Source: Zanthoxylum bungeanum
Lineage: Eukaryota > Streptophyta > Magnoliopsida > Sapindales > Rutaceae
Direction of reading: 5' to 3'
Length of the DNA: 64,000 bases
Assembly (NCBI GenBank): GCA_019454045.1
Contig: SKCR01038883.1
Coordinates: forward strand, 45,347 to 109,346
The notes beneath the pieces were generated by a model. The model saw only the letters and a program-made list of their open reading frames with translations. It was not told the DNA's origin and did not search any database. The number at the start of each line of letters is the position of its first letter. Positions within the stretch are counted from its first letter, which is position 1. A program made the translations under genes and the position numbers. Below are positions 1-10,534 of the stretch, piece after piece.

Positions 1-300
1 ATTAGCGACGGAAAAATCCGTTTCAACATTTAGAAACGGAATATCGACGGAATTGAAATGGATTACAACATTAGCTACGTAATTTAGTGACGAGACAAAA
101 TTCCATAGGCGGGATTGAAATAGCGGGAAAAAAAGCGACGAAATAGCGACGGATTTATGAATCCGCCTCTATCTATTGAAACAGAATTAAAATTCCGTCT
201 CTAAATAGAGAAGGAATTCAAATTCCGTCGGTACATGTAGTGACGGAATAACGACGAAATTATTTTCCTTCTCTAATTCTACTTAAATAAATAAGATTTT
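1..300. repeat. CACTA subterminal repeat block, left side
   Basis: The stretch is filled with variants of GCGACGGAAT, AATTCCGTC and GAGACGGAAT in both orientations. Such arrays are the transposase-binding subterminal regions of CACTA elements. The same words recur at 2680-2778 and 8263-8434. Confidence 0.75.
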
Positions 301-1023
301 CCTTTCTCTTTCGTCATTCACACCCAAATTCACACCCAAATCCCTAAATCCCTCAAATTTATCTGCCACGCCCTCTCTCACTCTCACTCTCGGTTCTTTA
401 TTTCCCTTCTTCTTCACTCTCGGTGCATATGGTTCTAAACCTAGGAGGCGCCGACTTTGATTCTCCCATTTCTTCCTCTTCTCTGATTCTGTTGCTCATT
501 TTCTTCCAAGCTGCCAACTGCCAGTGCCAAGGTATGAGACTGCTGTCGTTTCTCCCTTCGATTTCACTCTCTCTTTAGATCCACGACTTTTATTTAATCT
601 ATTTCGATCAATCTCTATCACGAATTTTGCTATCTGGGTTTGAATTGGATTGGTTAGGTTTTTGGATATGGGAGGCGGATAGATCTACGAAACAAGTAGA
701 GAGGAAACAGACAGGTCGACACCTATATGTTATTTTAAGTTTTGAATTATGTGCGTGTTCTTAGAAATTTTGAGAATCTTGTATCTTAACCAATGATTTC
801 ATCCGGTTTGCTTAGATTTGGCTTTTGCTGCTACTTAGTTTGTCTGAATAATTAAGCTTGATGTAGAGATTTATACAAAAATGTGTTATATGAAGCTAGA
901 TCCATTTAGATGTAAAGCAGCTCTTTGAGACGAGATTAAATGTCTTATATGTTGGAGATTTGTGTTATGGGGGTTGTAATTATGTTATATATTCAGTTTG
1001 AAGGTTGTGTTTCTATGCTTTAG
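301..1023 (+). other. Probable captured 5' UTR and first intron upstream of the ACLA fragment
   Basis: This stretch has no long ORF. The first part is rich in CT (TCTCACTCTCACTCTCGG), like a plant 5' UTR. A donor-like AAG/GTATGAG occurs near 533 and an acceptor TTTAG ends at 1023, directly before the first recognisable ACLA exon. I infer that it came from the same host gene as the following exons, but no coding sequence proves it. Confidence 0.4.
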
Positions 1024-2122
1024 GTAACAGAGTCGACTGATTTCAATGAGCTAGCAGAGAAAGAATCCTGGGTTTCATCATGTAACCTAGTTGTGAAACC
1101 TGACATGTTATTTGGAAAGCGTGGGAAGAGTGATTTGGTTGCTTTGAATATGGATTTAGCTCAAGTTGCTGCTTTTGTGAAACAGCGCCTTGGGAAAGAG
1201 GTATTCATGTATCATGCTTTATAATGATTTCCCCTTTTAGTTGTGACATTTTGTTTGTTTTATGAGGTTGACATCCTTCTTTTTTTTAACAGGTGGAGAT
1301 GGGCGAATGTAAAGGACCCATAACAACATTCATCATTGAACCTTTCATCCCTCACAATGAAGAGTTTTACCTTAATATTGTCTCAGATTGACTGGGGTGC
1401 AACATGAGCTTTTCAGAATGCGGAGGAATTAAAATTGATGAGAACTGGGATAAGGTATTTATCTATGTTCCTTATTTTCATCAATGGTTAGGCTATTTCA
1501 ACGTTTAAACCATTGATTTCATAAAATCAAATCAAAGAGTGAATAAATTAACTAGCTACGATGTGTTTTTTTTTTCTTCTCTTTTATTAATGATTTCCCT
1601 GCAGAACTATAATAAGTGAATGTTGTGTCCAGGTTAAGACAATCTTTGTCCCAACAGGTGTCTCTCTTATTTCAGAAATATGTGCTCCGCTTGTTGCAAC
1701 CCTTCCCCTAGAGGTAATTGATTTGGCCCACTATTTATGCTCTTTGGGCATAGTTCTTTCCAGAACTTAAAAGTCCTCAATGTTGCTTTATTCTTTTGCA
1801 TATGCATCATACATATTATATGTCATAAATATTTTGTAATACCTTAATTCATCACCGTTGAATTCTTGTTTACTATTTGTTGAAACTTTATGCTTTTAGG
1901 ATAGATTTTGAAGTGTCATGAATTTTTTTTTTTGTCTATCCAGATCAGAGGAGAAATTGAGGAGTTCATTAAAACAGTTTTCACCCTATTTCAAGGTATT
2001 TTAAGAATATTTGGCAGGTTCATATTATTCTGAAACTGTAATAATAATTCTTTTTGTTGTTTGAATTAGTCATTAACTTCCCAAGTTTCTATTTGCTAGA
2101 TCTCGACTACATGCATCTGTGA
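1024..2122 (+). pseudogene. Captured fragment of ATP-citrate lyase subunit A (ACLA), exons and introns
   Basis: ATP-citrate lyase makes cytosolic acetyl-CoA from citrate; plant subunit A holds the ATP-grasp part. Exons with good GT/AG borders lie at 1024-1200, 1293-1454, 1633-1713 and 1944-1995, and a broken one starts at 2100. Their translation follows the ACLA N-terminal part: [51 protein letters not shown] and ICAPLVATLPLE. The frame is open across the first exon, but an Arg codon before LGCNMSF has become TGA at 1389-1391, and the last exon reaches TGA at 2120 after DLDYMHL. The first exon and everything after roughly residue 190 are missing. Because introns are kept, the capture was at the DNA level. 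It sits between CACTA subterminal repeats, so this is Pack-CACTA cargo rather than a working gene. Confidence 0.85.
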
Positions 2123-2234
2123 ATCTTCAGTTCTTTTTATATTTTTTTGGACGGAATTGATGGATCATTATGCAGTTCAGTCACCAGAGAGAATCACATA
2201 GTTTGAAACTACTAATGTTTGTTACTTTTTGCAG

Positions 2235-2490
2235 GGAGTGTTAAAACTCAAAATGGCTAATGATACTCGCCCCGTTGATCCTACTTGTACTTGTATGGTA
2301 TGCTCCAAACTGGAAGTTCATTTATCTTAAATATCAATCAATAATTTCTCCCCAAAAAAACCAATAATTTCTGTTATATTGTATCTGTGCATTACCTTAT
2401 TTGTCACTATAGGTTTGGAAGAACTATACAAGGAACTATATTCATTATCTTGTTACAAAGGATGCTATGGGATCTCAGCTTATATGTATT
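2235..2490 (+). pseudogene. Captured fragment of queuine tRNA-ribosyltransferase (TGT) catalytic subunit
   Basis: TGT exchanges guanine-34 for queuine in tRNAs with GUN anticodons. Two exons can be read: 2235-2299 (GVLKLKMANDTRPVDPTCTCM) follows an acceptor GCAG, and 2413-2488 (NYIHYLVTKDAMGSQL) follows an acceptor ATAG. Together they match the C-terminal zinc-site region of the family, where the pattern Cys-x-Cys-x2-Cys followed by a His is expected. The first two Cys (CTC) and the His (IHYL) are present, but the third Cys codon reads TGG (Trp) at 2416-2418. The sequence then degenerates into AT-rich DNA. It is in the same orientation as the ACLA fragment just upstream, so the two were brought together in one transposon. 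Not functional. Confidence 0.7.
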
Positions 2491-2778
2491 TTTTTTATGT
2501 TGTAATTTTTTAAACATTATATAATAAAATTTTTATTTTACTATTTGTTGTGTTTATTTTATAATTTAATTAATATATTTATTTTATAATTTTACGTATT
2601 AATATTAATAATATTATTTAAAATAAAATTAATTTCTTAAAAAATTTAAAATAACAATTTTATAAAAAAAATAATTTCCTAGGAAATTAGAAACAGAACT
2701 TCTAAATAGAGATTAGAGACGAAAATTCTGTTTCTATATAGAGACGGAAAATTCCGTCGCTAATTAACGACGGAAAAT
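2491..2778. repeat. AT-rich DNA and second CACTA subterminal repeat block
   Basis: From 2491 to 2680 there is only AT-rich sequence. From about 2685 the motifs GAGACGAAAATTC, GAGACGGAAAATTCCGTCGC and TTAACGACGGAAA appear, matching the subterminal repeats at 8263-8434. The CACTA sequence stops at about 2779, where retrotransposon DNA begins. Confidence 0.7.
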
Positions 2779-4711
2779 AGATAAATGCAGAGATACAAAT
2801 AGTATGATTGATTACATGATACAAGAGAAATCACCTAAGAAATAATTATGCATGACATGATGGAAGATGGCCTGTTTACCGTGGGCGTTCGTGCGGCGTT
2901 CGTATCCGCGTTCGAACGGTAAACAGAAGGTTCGCGTTCGATTAGCATTTGTAAACGCGTTCGAACGGAAATGAAACAGAATGCTCACGTTCGTATGGCG
3001 TTCGGAAATGCGTTCGAACGGAATGAGACCTGATGCATGATAAGGCAAAATGCATGAGCGTTCGCGTGGCGTTCGTAAACGCGTTCGAACGAACTGAGAC
3101 AGAAAACATGCGTTCGTGCGCCGTTCTGAAACACGTTCGAACGGGGTTACAACAGTGACCCCCAAAATGCAGTAAACAACATGACACATACGTGAACAGA
3201 TGAATAGATGACACCTAATAAATAATAACGGGCTAAAAGGCGCGGCAAAGCATCGTGATAAATGATTTTAACCTCTCGAAATGGAGGACCTTTAATCCAG
3301 CTTACTAAGCCCATGCGCTAATAACATAATGCATATAAAAATAACGACAACAATATCGGACTTCGTATACCCGATTGAACACATCTTACATTCAACCGAA
3401 TATACATCATCCGGCGCGCTGTTTCGCTGCTCAAGCTACTGTTTTGACTTTGTTTCGCTGCTGTTTTGCTGCTATTTTACTGCTGTATTTTGGTCATTGT
3501 TTTTGGTGTTTTAGGCTACTGTTTTTGCGGTTAAAGGGCTGCTATTTTTACGGTTATTTGGACTGGTTTGGGCTGCGGTTTTGTCACTGTTTTGGGGCAG
3601 TTTTGATGTATTTTCTGGGCTATTTTAGGGACTGTTTTAGGGGGATCACTCACGGCAAAATGGGACTATTTCAGGCAGAATTTTAGTGGTCACATGGGGG
3701 CTACGTGAATGGTTTATTGAATGGGAGCTGTGCGGTTTGAAGGATTGTTGCTGATGAAGGGCAGTGTGTGCGTATATTTTGTGAGTGGTGTGGTGCTGTG
3801 TGAAGATGCCGTGAAGGGGCTTGTTTGTTTGTCGGCTTACGTTAAGGGGTAGTGGTAGGCAGGTGCGTGAAGATTGCTGAGCTGGTCGGTTAGTGGGCTA
3901 TGCTTGCGTGAGGAAGGCTTGCTGAGTGTCTTGGCAGTTTATGGTTGTGGCGTGAACAAGAGGGGTAGTTGTTTGCGTGAGTGGAGGGGCTGATGCGTGA
4001 ATGGGTGAATTGAGTGGCTTATGCGTGAGGCAGGGGGCTTGTGAAGATGAGCTCTAGGTTATTTTCTTTGTGTTTTCTTTTTGTGTGAATGAGCTAGAGG
4101 GGGAGTGTCTTGGCAATGTGTTTCTTTTATAGACAAATGGGATGGGTGAATCCTTGCTTGACAAGGAAGATATTTGTGCATTAAAGGAGGATATGATTTA
4201 GTGTTAAACAAGGAAAATCAAAGATTGATTGGGGGACATCTCTTGGCTAGATTAGAAATATGATATATTTAATTTGTTTTGTTTAGGCATGATATTTGTT
4301 TAGTTAGGAATATAATAATCTTGATTGATTTTAATTAGGCATGGTTTTATTTGATATTTATTTTAATTTCACCATGTGTTAAATATGTGTTTTATTAATT
4401 TGGATATGTTTTATGGGTTTTGGTGGGCTAATTGGGCTTGGGTGTGAGGCTAGCAGCAAAACCAGAAATACCGGCACCGTTCGAACGCCGATTCGAACGC
4501 TACACGAACGCCCACAATCTGCTTGACGTTCGAACACGGTCGCGAACGCAGCACGAACGAAAACAGTGAACTTGTGAAATGAATCTGATGACATACTTAT
4601 TCTGAATTTCCCCTTCCGATGTCCGTTTCCCGCGACTTCCGCGACTTAAAAGGTAATGCCTCAAAATGAGACTCATCATATGGACTTACATGCAAAAATG
4701 CAGTGCCTACA
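2779..4711 (-). mobile_element. Truncated long LTR (minus strand), same family as the solo LTR at 26870-30191
   Basis: Read on the minus strand this starts TGTAGGCACTGCATTTTTGC at 4711, the same start as the solo LTR at 26870. It keeps the stretches with repeated 'gctactgtttt' words (3420-3650) and one copy of the 176-bp unit (about 3240-3400, with GCGCATGGGCTTAGTAAG in reverse complement). The flank 4712-4716 (ccagt) agrees with an insertion after ACTGG in the host family-A leader; the unoccupied site is at about 43675-43690. The far end (CTACA) is not found, so the left part was deleted or replaced. ORFs in this stretch look like chance ORFs. Confidence 0.65.
2880..3150. repeat. Array of palindromic GCGTTCGAACG units
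   Basis: Five copies of the palindrome CGTTCGAACG occur at about 2911, 2957, 3012, 3081 and 3133, each preceded by one or two GCGTTCGT words, in units of roughly 45 to 70 bp. Related words (CCGTTCGAACGCC, GACGTTCGAACACGG, CACGAACGC) recur at 4478-4560 in the same truncated LTR. Read as protein it gives repeats such as PFERVSERRTNA, which I consider a by-product of the DNA repeat. Confidence 0.7.
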
Positions 4712-6276
4712 CCAGTCTTGGATCTTGAGTAAGAATCACTCAAAGGATGGAAAAACACTTAATATGATGTTGAGGGTTTTTCGCGTGCAATTGGCAACCA
4801 ATTAATTATCTTTATTAAGGTCTCATCATCATACACCCTTAAACATGCATTCTAAACACATAATAAGGCGCATATAAATAAATATAATAATGATATGCGG
4901 ATGGATACTTAACACATTGTTCCTAGAACAAATCTCTCAATTTCCTCTCTCCCGCTAGCACAAGTATTACTTCTACCCAATTACATAACACTTCTAAAGA
5001 AATCTCATTTACATTGAGGGGAATAGGTGAGAAGAGAAATACAAAGAGTAAGTAGGTAATAGGTTGGACACGCATGTCCAATTTAATAAATTCTAAATTT
5101 ATTACAACAATTTCCAAAATTGCCCCACCCATCTAATATCCATTCGATATACATTATTCATGCATCGCAACCATGTATTCACACAAGCATGTTATCAATC
5201 AATCTAATCCAATAATTAATCTAATAATTAATGACCATCCAATGTTCAAACAACGATTTGATTTTGCGCGAGTCCGACTCCTTTTGCGAAGTACTCAAAG
5301 TACGAATTCTTGAATTAAATTAAGCTACAACATTAAATCCAATTTAATATGTATTTAATACTAATTCACTATTTAATTCCAAATTAAATATTACACTTTA
5401 TTAACGAACCTTTACGACTTAGATTCTAAATCTAACCGTTACGGGTCTCAAAGCCCGATTAACATCGAATGTTAATTTAATTAAAGTCCAATGAGCTTTC
5501 AATTAATTTCTTAAGGTATAGACTTTTGGTCAATATGGGTCAAACCCAAATACCAAAGCCCATTTAAGGAATCACCCTTATTTGCCAAGAAACCAATTTA
5601 GGCCCATTAGGCCCAATTAAATATTAAAGGTCCATTAGTCATAATTGGACTTTATAGATATGGTTTTGGGCCCAATTGGATCCAACCAATTTAGCCTAAA
5701 CCCATCTTGGTACAACCAAGCCTATTAAAGCCCAATTACAACTTTTCAAGCCCAATTTCCAAAATAGGCCCAATTAATTAATTTACAAAATTCCAAATTT
5801 CACAATTAATTAATCTAAAGTGTATTCCATAGTTAATTACCCAAATTAACATTTCCAAAACATCAATTAGCCTAATTAAATATGCTCATTTCATCAAAAC
5901 ATGTCCAACATATTTTAATCAAAAATCAATCATTTTCGATGCTTCCAAGTCCACGGCATTTTGGGGATTTCATGTCCAATTCAAAATTCAATCCAATTAA
6001 ATCTCAATTAAACATTTCCCAATTGATTTCAAGTCATCCAATTAATCAAAATCAAAAAATACCATGACATTTAGGGCTCCATATGATTCGGCCAAGCCAA
6101 CCAAAAGGGGAAAAATTGATCCAATCAATATTTCATGAAATTGATCATATCCAACTTCAATTAAACATCATTCAAGCATACTCAATAAAGTAATTTTATC
6201 AAATCATGCTCAAAATCAATTTACCCAATTTTAACCCTAAATTCAAGTTTCATGCTCAACCTCGCTCTGATACCAT
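4712..6276 (-). mobile_element. Leader region of a minus-strand family-A Copia element
   Basis: This is the reverse complement of the leader of the family-A element at 39715-43685: shared landmarks include AGCCCATT-rich text, the GGTTGTACC site at about 5709, and the ACTCAAGATCCAAGACTGG stretch at 4712-4735. The gag and pol part of this copy is missing, because the sequence passes into an inserted LTR at 4711. No coding sequence is visible. It also gives the unoccupied version of the insertion site used by the solo LTR at 40282-42693. Confidence 0.75.
6264..6275 (-). other. Primer binding site, initiator-Met tRNA type
   Basis: On the minus strand the bases read TGGTATCAGAGC, complementary to the 3' end of plant initiator methionine tRNA. 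They sit one base downstream of the LTR end at 6277, as expected for a Copia element. Confidence 0.85.
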
Positions 6277-8262
6277 TGTTGGGTTGGATCAATTCAAGCA
6301 TAGAAATATATGTGAATACTCGAAGAAGTTGCGGAATACTTACATTGAGCGGTTGAGCGATGCGACGAAGAACAAAAACTTTTTCTGCCCTCCTTGGAAG
6401 CTCACGGCAGTGCAGATTTTTGTGTCCTCCATTTTCGGCCATGGATGATCCACAAAGCTCTAAGCTTTGTGATGTGATTCCATGCTCACGGGTGTGGTTC
6501 CCTATCACATTCGCAAGACTCCTAAAGCGTGCTAGCACTCCGGAAATTTTGCCGCAAAATTTCCTTTCCTTCTCCTTCAACTCACGGTGAAACCAGAAAG
6601 TTTTAGGAAGAAAATGGCCTATGGCCGAGAGAGAGAGGAAGAAGAGTGGAGAGAGAGTGTTGTCCTTTTGGTATTGTGTATATCATACACTTAAATGATT
6701 TTCCTAAAATCAAATACCAAATAATGTTTTCCAAAAGTCAAGCCATTTAAAGCCACAACCACTCCCATCAATCAATCAAGTGACAAATTGTCACATCACT
6801 CAAAGTGACATGTGATTTGACGCTTGATGTGACTAATGATTTGACGCTTGATGTGACTTGCGGGCCGCACTTGAATTCGCAATGCGAGTGCGCCCGCAAA
6901 CACTCCCGGGCTCGAGTTCGCTAATTCCAAATTAACGAATTTTTCGTTGCGTCGTAATTTAATAATTATGCCTAGCAAAATTACTATTAACGTCGCTAAC
7001 GAATTAATTCTAAATTAATTCGTTCGCCCGAATTAAAATCTAATTTCAATTCCGCGTCGAAATCCAATTTCGTATAATATATCGAATATATTATTTTATC
7101 GATTAATTCCAAATTAATCGTATTCTCTCTTTAAATGATATTTTATCCCAGATAAAATATCTCCGTAATTAATCCTAGATTAATTTTCTCTCTCATCTAA
7201 TTAATCACAGATTAATAAAGTGCGAGTCATACGTCATCGGTGAATCTTCGGGAAACGACCCATGAGATCCCCGGATATGTTGGCAGTAAATCCGCTCATC
7301 GGACTATCCGAACACGTAAGTACCTAGTACTACGTTTGTACCGATTTACAAGACAATGTTGGCTTCTAGCAAAGCGCCATGCCTAGCCAATTCTCCAGAA
7401 ATATCCTTACAGGAATATGTGATCTATATCAGGCGTAGTATATGTAGTATTGCGTATTTCGATCCAGCATCAGATTTCACGTGCAAGGCCTGGGGTTGGA
7501 ATTGTGTCTGCCCCGTACGAAGCACATATCGGATCTCTGGTAACTAGTCTCTATAATCGGATAAACTGACCTAGTCATAATATCCCGATAGCTGCAGCAT
7601 ATAAGAGAACAAGTTCCGTATCCTACGTGATCATCATCTCCACTATGACTGGAGTGATACTTCCTTCTCGACATCACACCCAATACACTACGATTCTCAA
7701 TATACCCAGAAGAGGCGTACACAGAACCTGTTAAAGTCCTGGACGACCAAAACCAAAGTACATTGATTGTCGCAAGTATTAGCGGTGCAAGTCTCAGGTT
7801 AAGATCAAATACACATACCCTGATTCGGACTTCCATAGACACATAGTCATACTACCAATGGAATTCCGATGGGTCTATCCAGAGCGAAGCTGTTTTCCGT
7901 ACCATCGGTAAAACACAACCTCCTATTACACTTGCATGAGTATCCTATACCCAAATATATGAGAACTATGCCGTTATGCCATCACAACGCGTACAAGTGT
8001 AATACCAGTCTATTCCGCATTATCGATGTCCAATCTCGATAATACTACGACTAGGGATATTTAATGATTAAATCTTTATGGATTGATACTGTCTCATATC
8101 ATCTCAATCCGGAACTAATCATATGGACCTTCTATCATTTATGCATCTTGGTAATCTAATTACAAATGATAGAAGAGTAATTTCCTTTGTCACATAGTTA
8201 ATTTGTATAACAATACCATGATCTGTACAAATAGTGTTGCTATAAGTCATAACTGTCCAACA
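6277..8262 (-). mobile_element. 5' LTR of the minus-strand family-A Copia element
   Basis: The LTR runs from TGTTGGG at 6277 to CCAACA at 8262 (about 1986 bp) and is the reverse complement of the LTRs at 37709-39714 and 47984-49986, with more divergence. The PBS lies next to it at 6264-6275. It was inserted into CACTA subterminal sequence, which resumes at 8263. The open frame at 7477-7842 is shared with the other copies but is broken by stops in the LTR at 47984, so I do not call it a gene. Confidence 0.85.
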
Positions 8263-8434
8263 ATATAGAGATGAAATAATTCCCGTCGCTAATATTAGCG
8301 ACAGATGATATATTTCCGTCGCTATTTTTTTGCGACCAACAAAATAGAGATGGAATTTGTCCGTCGCTAACTGTCCAGTAGCGACGGATTAGCGACGGAT
8401 ATTTCCGTCTCTATTTCACAGTTTTCTTGTAGTG
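8263..8434. repeat. CACTA right subterminal repeats and terminal inverted repeat
   Basis: The block contains CCGTCGCTAATATTAGCGAC, TTTCCGTCGCTA and TAGCGACGGATTAGCGACGG, then ends TTTTCTTGTAGTG. The reverse complement of the last 13 bases is CACTACAAGAAAA. Sequence beyond 8434 has no such motifs. Confidence 0.85.
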
Positions 8435-9109
8435 GGCCCATAAAGGTATTTCAGCTGACTCGATGTTTAAGTCGACTCAAGATTCTAGCCGGATCCAAGC
8501 ACGCTCGAGACGACAAGATTCGAGTCGACTAGCCAAGATTCCAGGATCCTTCCCCATGTTACTCAACTGCCCAGACGACGAGATCCAGCCCACACACGAT
8601 GAATCATATATTTCTACTAGGACTCAAATCCCTTCTTTTACGAGATATCTCTCAAGAAACTCAGGATTAGTCGAATTCCTAAAAGGATTGCAACTATCAT
8701 TTTTTAGAGTTCGACTTGGTTTCCTCTATAGGAATCTGAATCCCCCTAGGACAATGATACCTAAATCTATAAATAAATGGGGTCCACCAAGGCTATGAAC
8801 GCATTCAAACATTCGAGCTCTCAATCACAAACTTGAGACTCAGAACCTTTGCCATCACTCCGCTCAGGCACGCTCTCTCCTCTACCCTCACGGCACACAA
8901 ATCGAGATACGAGGTATCCCTTTTGCCTTATCCTATTTCAGACCACCATCACCACCACTAACTTGAGCGTCGGAGTGTCTACGGCAACCACCACACCGGT
9001 GGTCAGTCACTCTACGTTCCCTCTTTATCTTTGTTTTGCAGGATTGTTAGTGCCCCTTTCCAATCAATGATCGATTGTAAACTAAACACGGAATTATCGG
9101 TCTACAATT
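8435..9109 (+). mobile_element. Ty3/gypsy-like LTR (left edge cut by the CACTA element)
   Basis: No gene is seen. A TATA box TATAAATA lies at 8768-8775 and is followed by CT-rich transcribed-looking sequence. The LTR appears to end CTACA at about 9109, directly before ATTTGGCGCTCAATGTAGGG, which resembles a primer binding site plus spacer. I therefore read 8435-9109 as the U3 remainder, R and U5 of an LTR. Small ORFs at 8463-8798 and 8849-9070 are not supported as genes. Confidence 0.55.
8768..8775 (+). promoter_or_regulatory. TATA box of the gypsy-like LTR
   Basis: TATAAATA lies about 340 bp upstream of the LTR end, a sensible place for the LTR promoter. Confidence 0.45.
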
Positions 9110-9434
9110 TGGCGCTCAATGTAGGGAACTAGCAATTCATAGCAAGTCAGAGACCAGCTCGCAAGACTTCCCGAAAAATCCATGGGTTTAGAGAACACTC
9201 CCAACAAGGTTCTTGATTAACTCGTCGCGATCATGGACCAACTGAAGGAAAACACAACAAGAATGAAGGAACTCAAATGGGAGAATGTCGCCATCCAAGC
9301 GGAAAATTCAGGCCTCAAAGCTGCCCGAAATGCCTCACTTCTTCGTTAAGCTCTCGAGCCCTCCCTCATACTTGGTCTGCTGGAGTCATCTTCCCCGAAG
9401 ACTTACTCCCAACGTTTAATCGGGCATCAACTCG
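9110..9434 (+). pseudogene. Gypsy-like leader and broken gag start
   Basis: After the primer-site-like TTGGCGCTCAATGTAGGGA (9113), an ATG near 9183 opens MGLENTPNKVLD, then a stop, then MDQLKENTTRMKELKWENVA in the same region, and further stops. A hydrophilic, coiled-coil-like start after a PBS suggests a gag N-terminus, but no diagnostic domain is present. The sequence is interrupted at 9435 by a Copia LTR and resumes at 15773. A second copy of 9206-9434 is at 15021-15248. Confidence 0.45.
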
Positions 9435-9957
9435 TGTTGTAAAATTGGTGTCATTAAACACCAACTAACATGCAAAAGCAACAGATCAAATAACCAAAAG
9501 ATCTATATGCAAAAAACCCTAGAACCAAATAAATATGAAGACAAGAAAACAGAAAATAGAGATTACAGAATTGTCCAAGTCGAGATGATCTCTGTCCTTA
9601 AGAACTTATTGGCCCGTCACAGGTGCTCTACGATTTCGAATTGCCAACGTTCTCCCAGGATAACTTGAATGCTTCTTGTTCAAGGAGCACTCCTTAACAA
9701 GTTTATGAACTAGGAAGATGATGGATCTTTCTCAAAACCAAAAAACAAAAGTGTCTGGAGAATCTGGATATATATGTATGATTTTTCATTTCATTCAAAT
9801 TTGGAGTAAAGGACCTCTTATAAAGGCATGGAGGGGTGCCATAGGGCACCCCTTGGGATGGGGTTGCAACCCTTCATGGATTGTAACCACTCAAGCACCC
9901 ATTTGCCATCCAAAAAGACATATATACCCTTATGAAATAATTGAAGAATTTACACCA
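9435..9957 (-). mobile_element. 3' LTR of the Tork/TNT1-like Copia element
   Basis: It starts TGTTGTAAAATTGG and ends AATTTACACCA on the plus strand, about 523 bp, and is a close copy of the LTR at 15249-15772. The TCCCCCAC that follows is the reverse complement of a polypurine tract, which fixes this as the 3' LTR on the minus strand. Confidence 0.85.
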
Positions 9958-9966
9958 ATCCCCCAC
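9958..9966 (-). other. Polypurine tract
   Basis: On the minus strand the bases read GTGGGGGAT directly before the 3' LTR, the primer site for plus-strand DNA synthesis. Confidence 0.7.
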
Positions 9967-10534
9967 AATTCTTCAAATATTCATTCAGACACGTGAGAGA
10001 GATACCGTGAGCTAAAGCTGCATCGAAATAGGTAGCTTTCGCCTTGAACCTTTCCTAGTGAATGACAATCGGATTTACTTGGCAAACCAGTGACCCTTAG
10101 TCTTGAACTGTTCTGCCGTTGGTGTAAACCAAGACAATTGCCAACACACAACTTTAACTCGACCATTTTCCCGTTCTACGGTTGTGTTCATTTCGGCCCT
10201 GAACAACAGTCCTGGATTCATCAAGCACTTTAGGGTAACCCGCCTTAAAGGTTCCCATGGAAGCGGCCTCACTTCTTACTTGAAATAGGTGATTTACCTT
10301 GAAGAGGTAATATGTCTTTACCCCCACTAGGACTCATCTCATAATATAGTGATCATTAAAAGCCTTAGCTTATCCTAACCAATGACAGACAGCACTCAGC
10401 GTCATTATCGGAATGGGAAAGAGTACAAAACTCTTAAGTGCTTGTTTTGAATTGCACAAAGTTTCTGTTGTCCCTTTTGAACCTAGATCTTGGGATCTCC
10501 AGTCAGCTAGGTTGGGTTTCCACAGTGACAATTC

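Larger units (their letters stand above)
1..8434. mobile_element. CACTA (En/Spm-like) transposon, left end outside window, carrying host gene fragments
   Basis: The right end is seen directly: the reverse complement of the bases ending at 8434 reads CACTACAAGAAAA, the usual plant CACTA terminus. Just inside it, and again at 1-300 and 2680-2778, are many short direct and inverted copies of motifs such as TAGCGACGGA and TTCCGTCGCTA, which are typical CACTA subterminal repeats. No transposase ORF is visible, so this copy is non-autonomous. Between the repeat blocks lie exons of two plant genes (1024-2490). The right subterminal region is split at about 2779/8263 by retrotransposon remnants. The left terminus and the 3-bp target duplication cannot be seen because the element starts before base 1. 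Confidence 0.8.

Noticed and set aside
2812..3189. 125-codon minus-strand ORF with PFER...TNA repeats
   Set aside because: The peptide repeat is a direct read of the GCGTTCGAACG DNA array inside a truncated LTR; other frames are open as well.
6206..6590. Overlapping plus and minus ORFs of 76 to 119 codons
   Set aside because: They lie across the LTR/PBS border of a family-A element and match no domain; the same sequence in other copies gives different ORFs.
9981..10288. Small ORFs between the Copia 3' LTR and RNase H
   Set aside because: This is the 3' untranslated part of the Copia element; frames overlap on both strands and have no domain.
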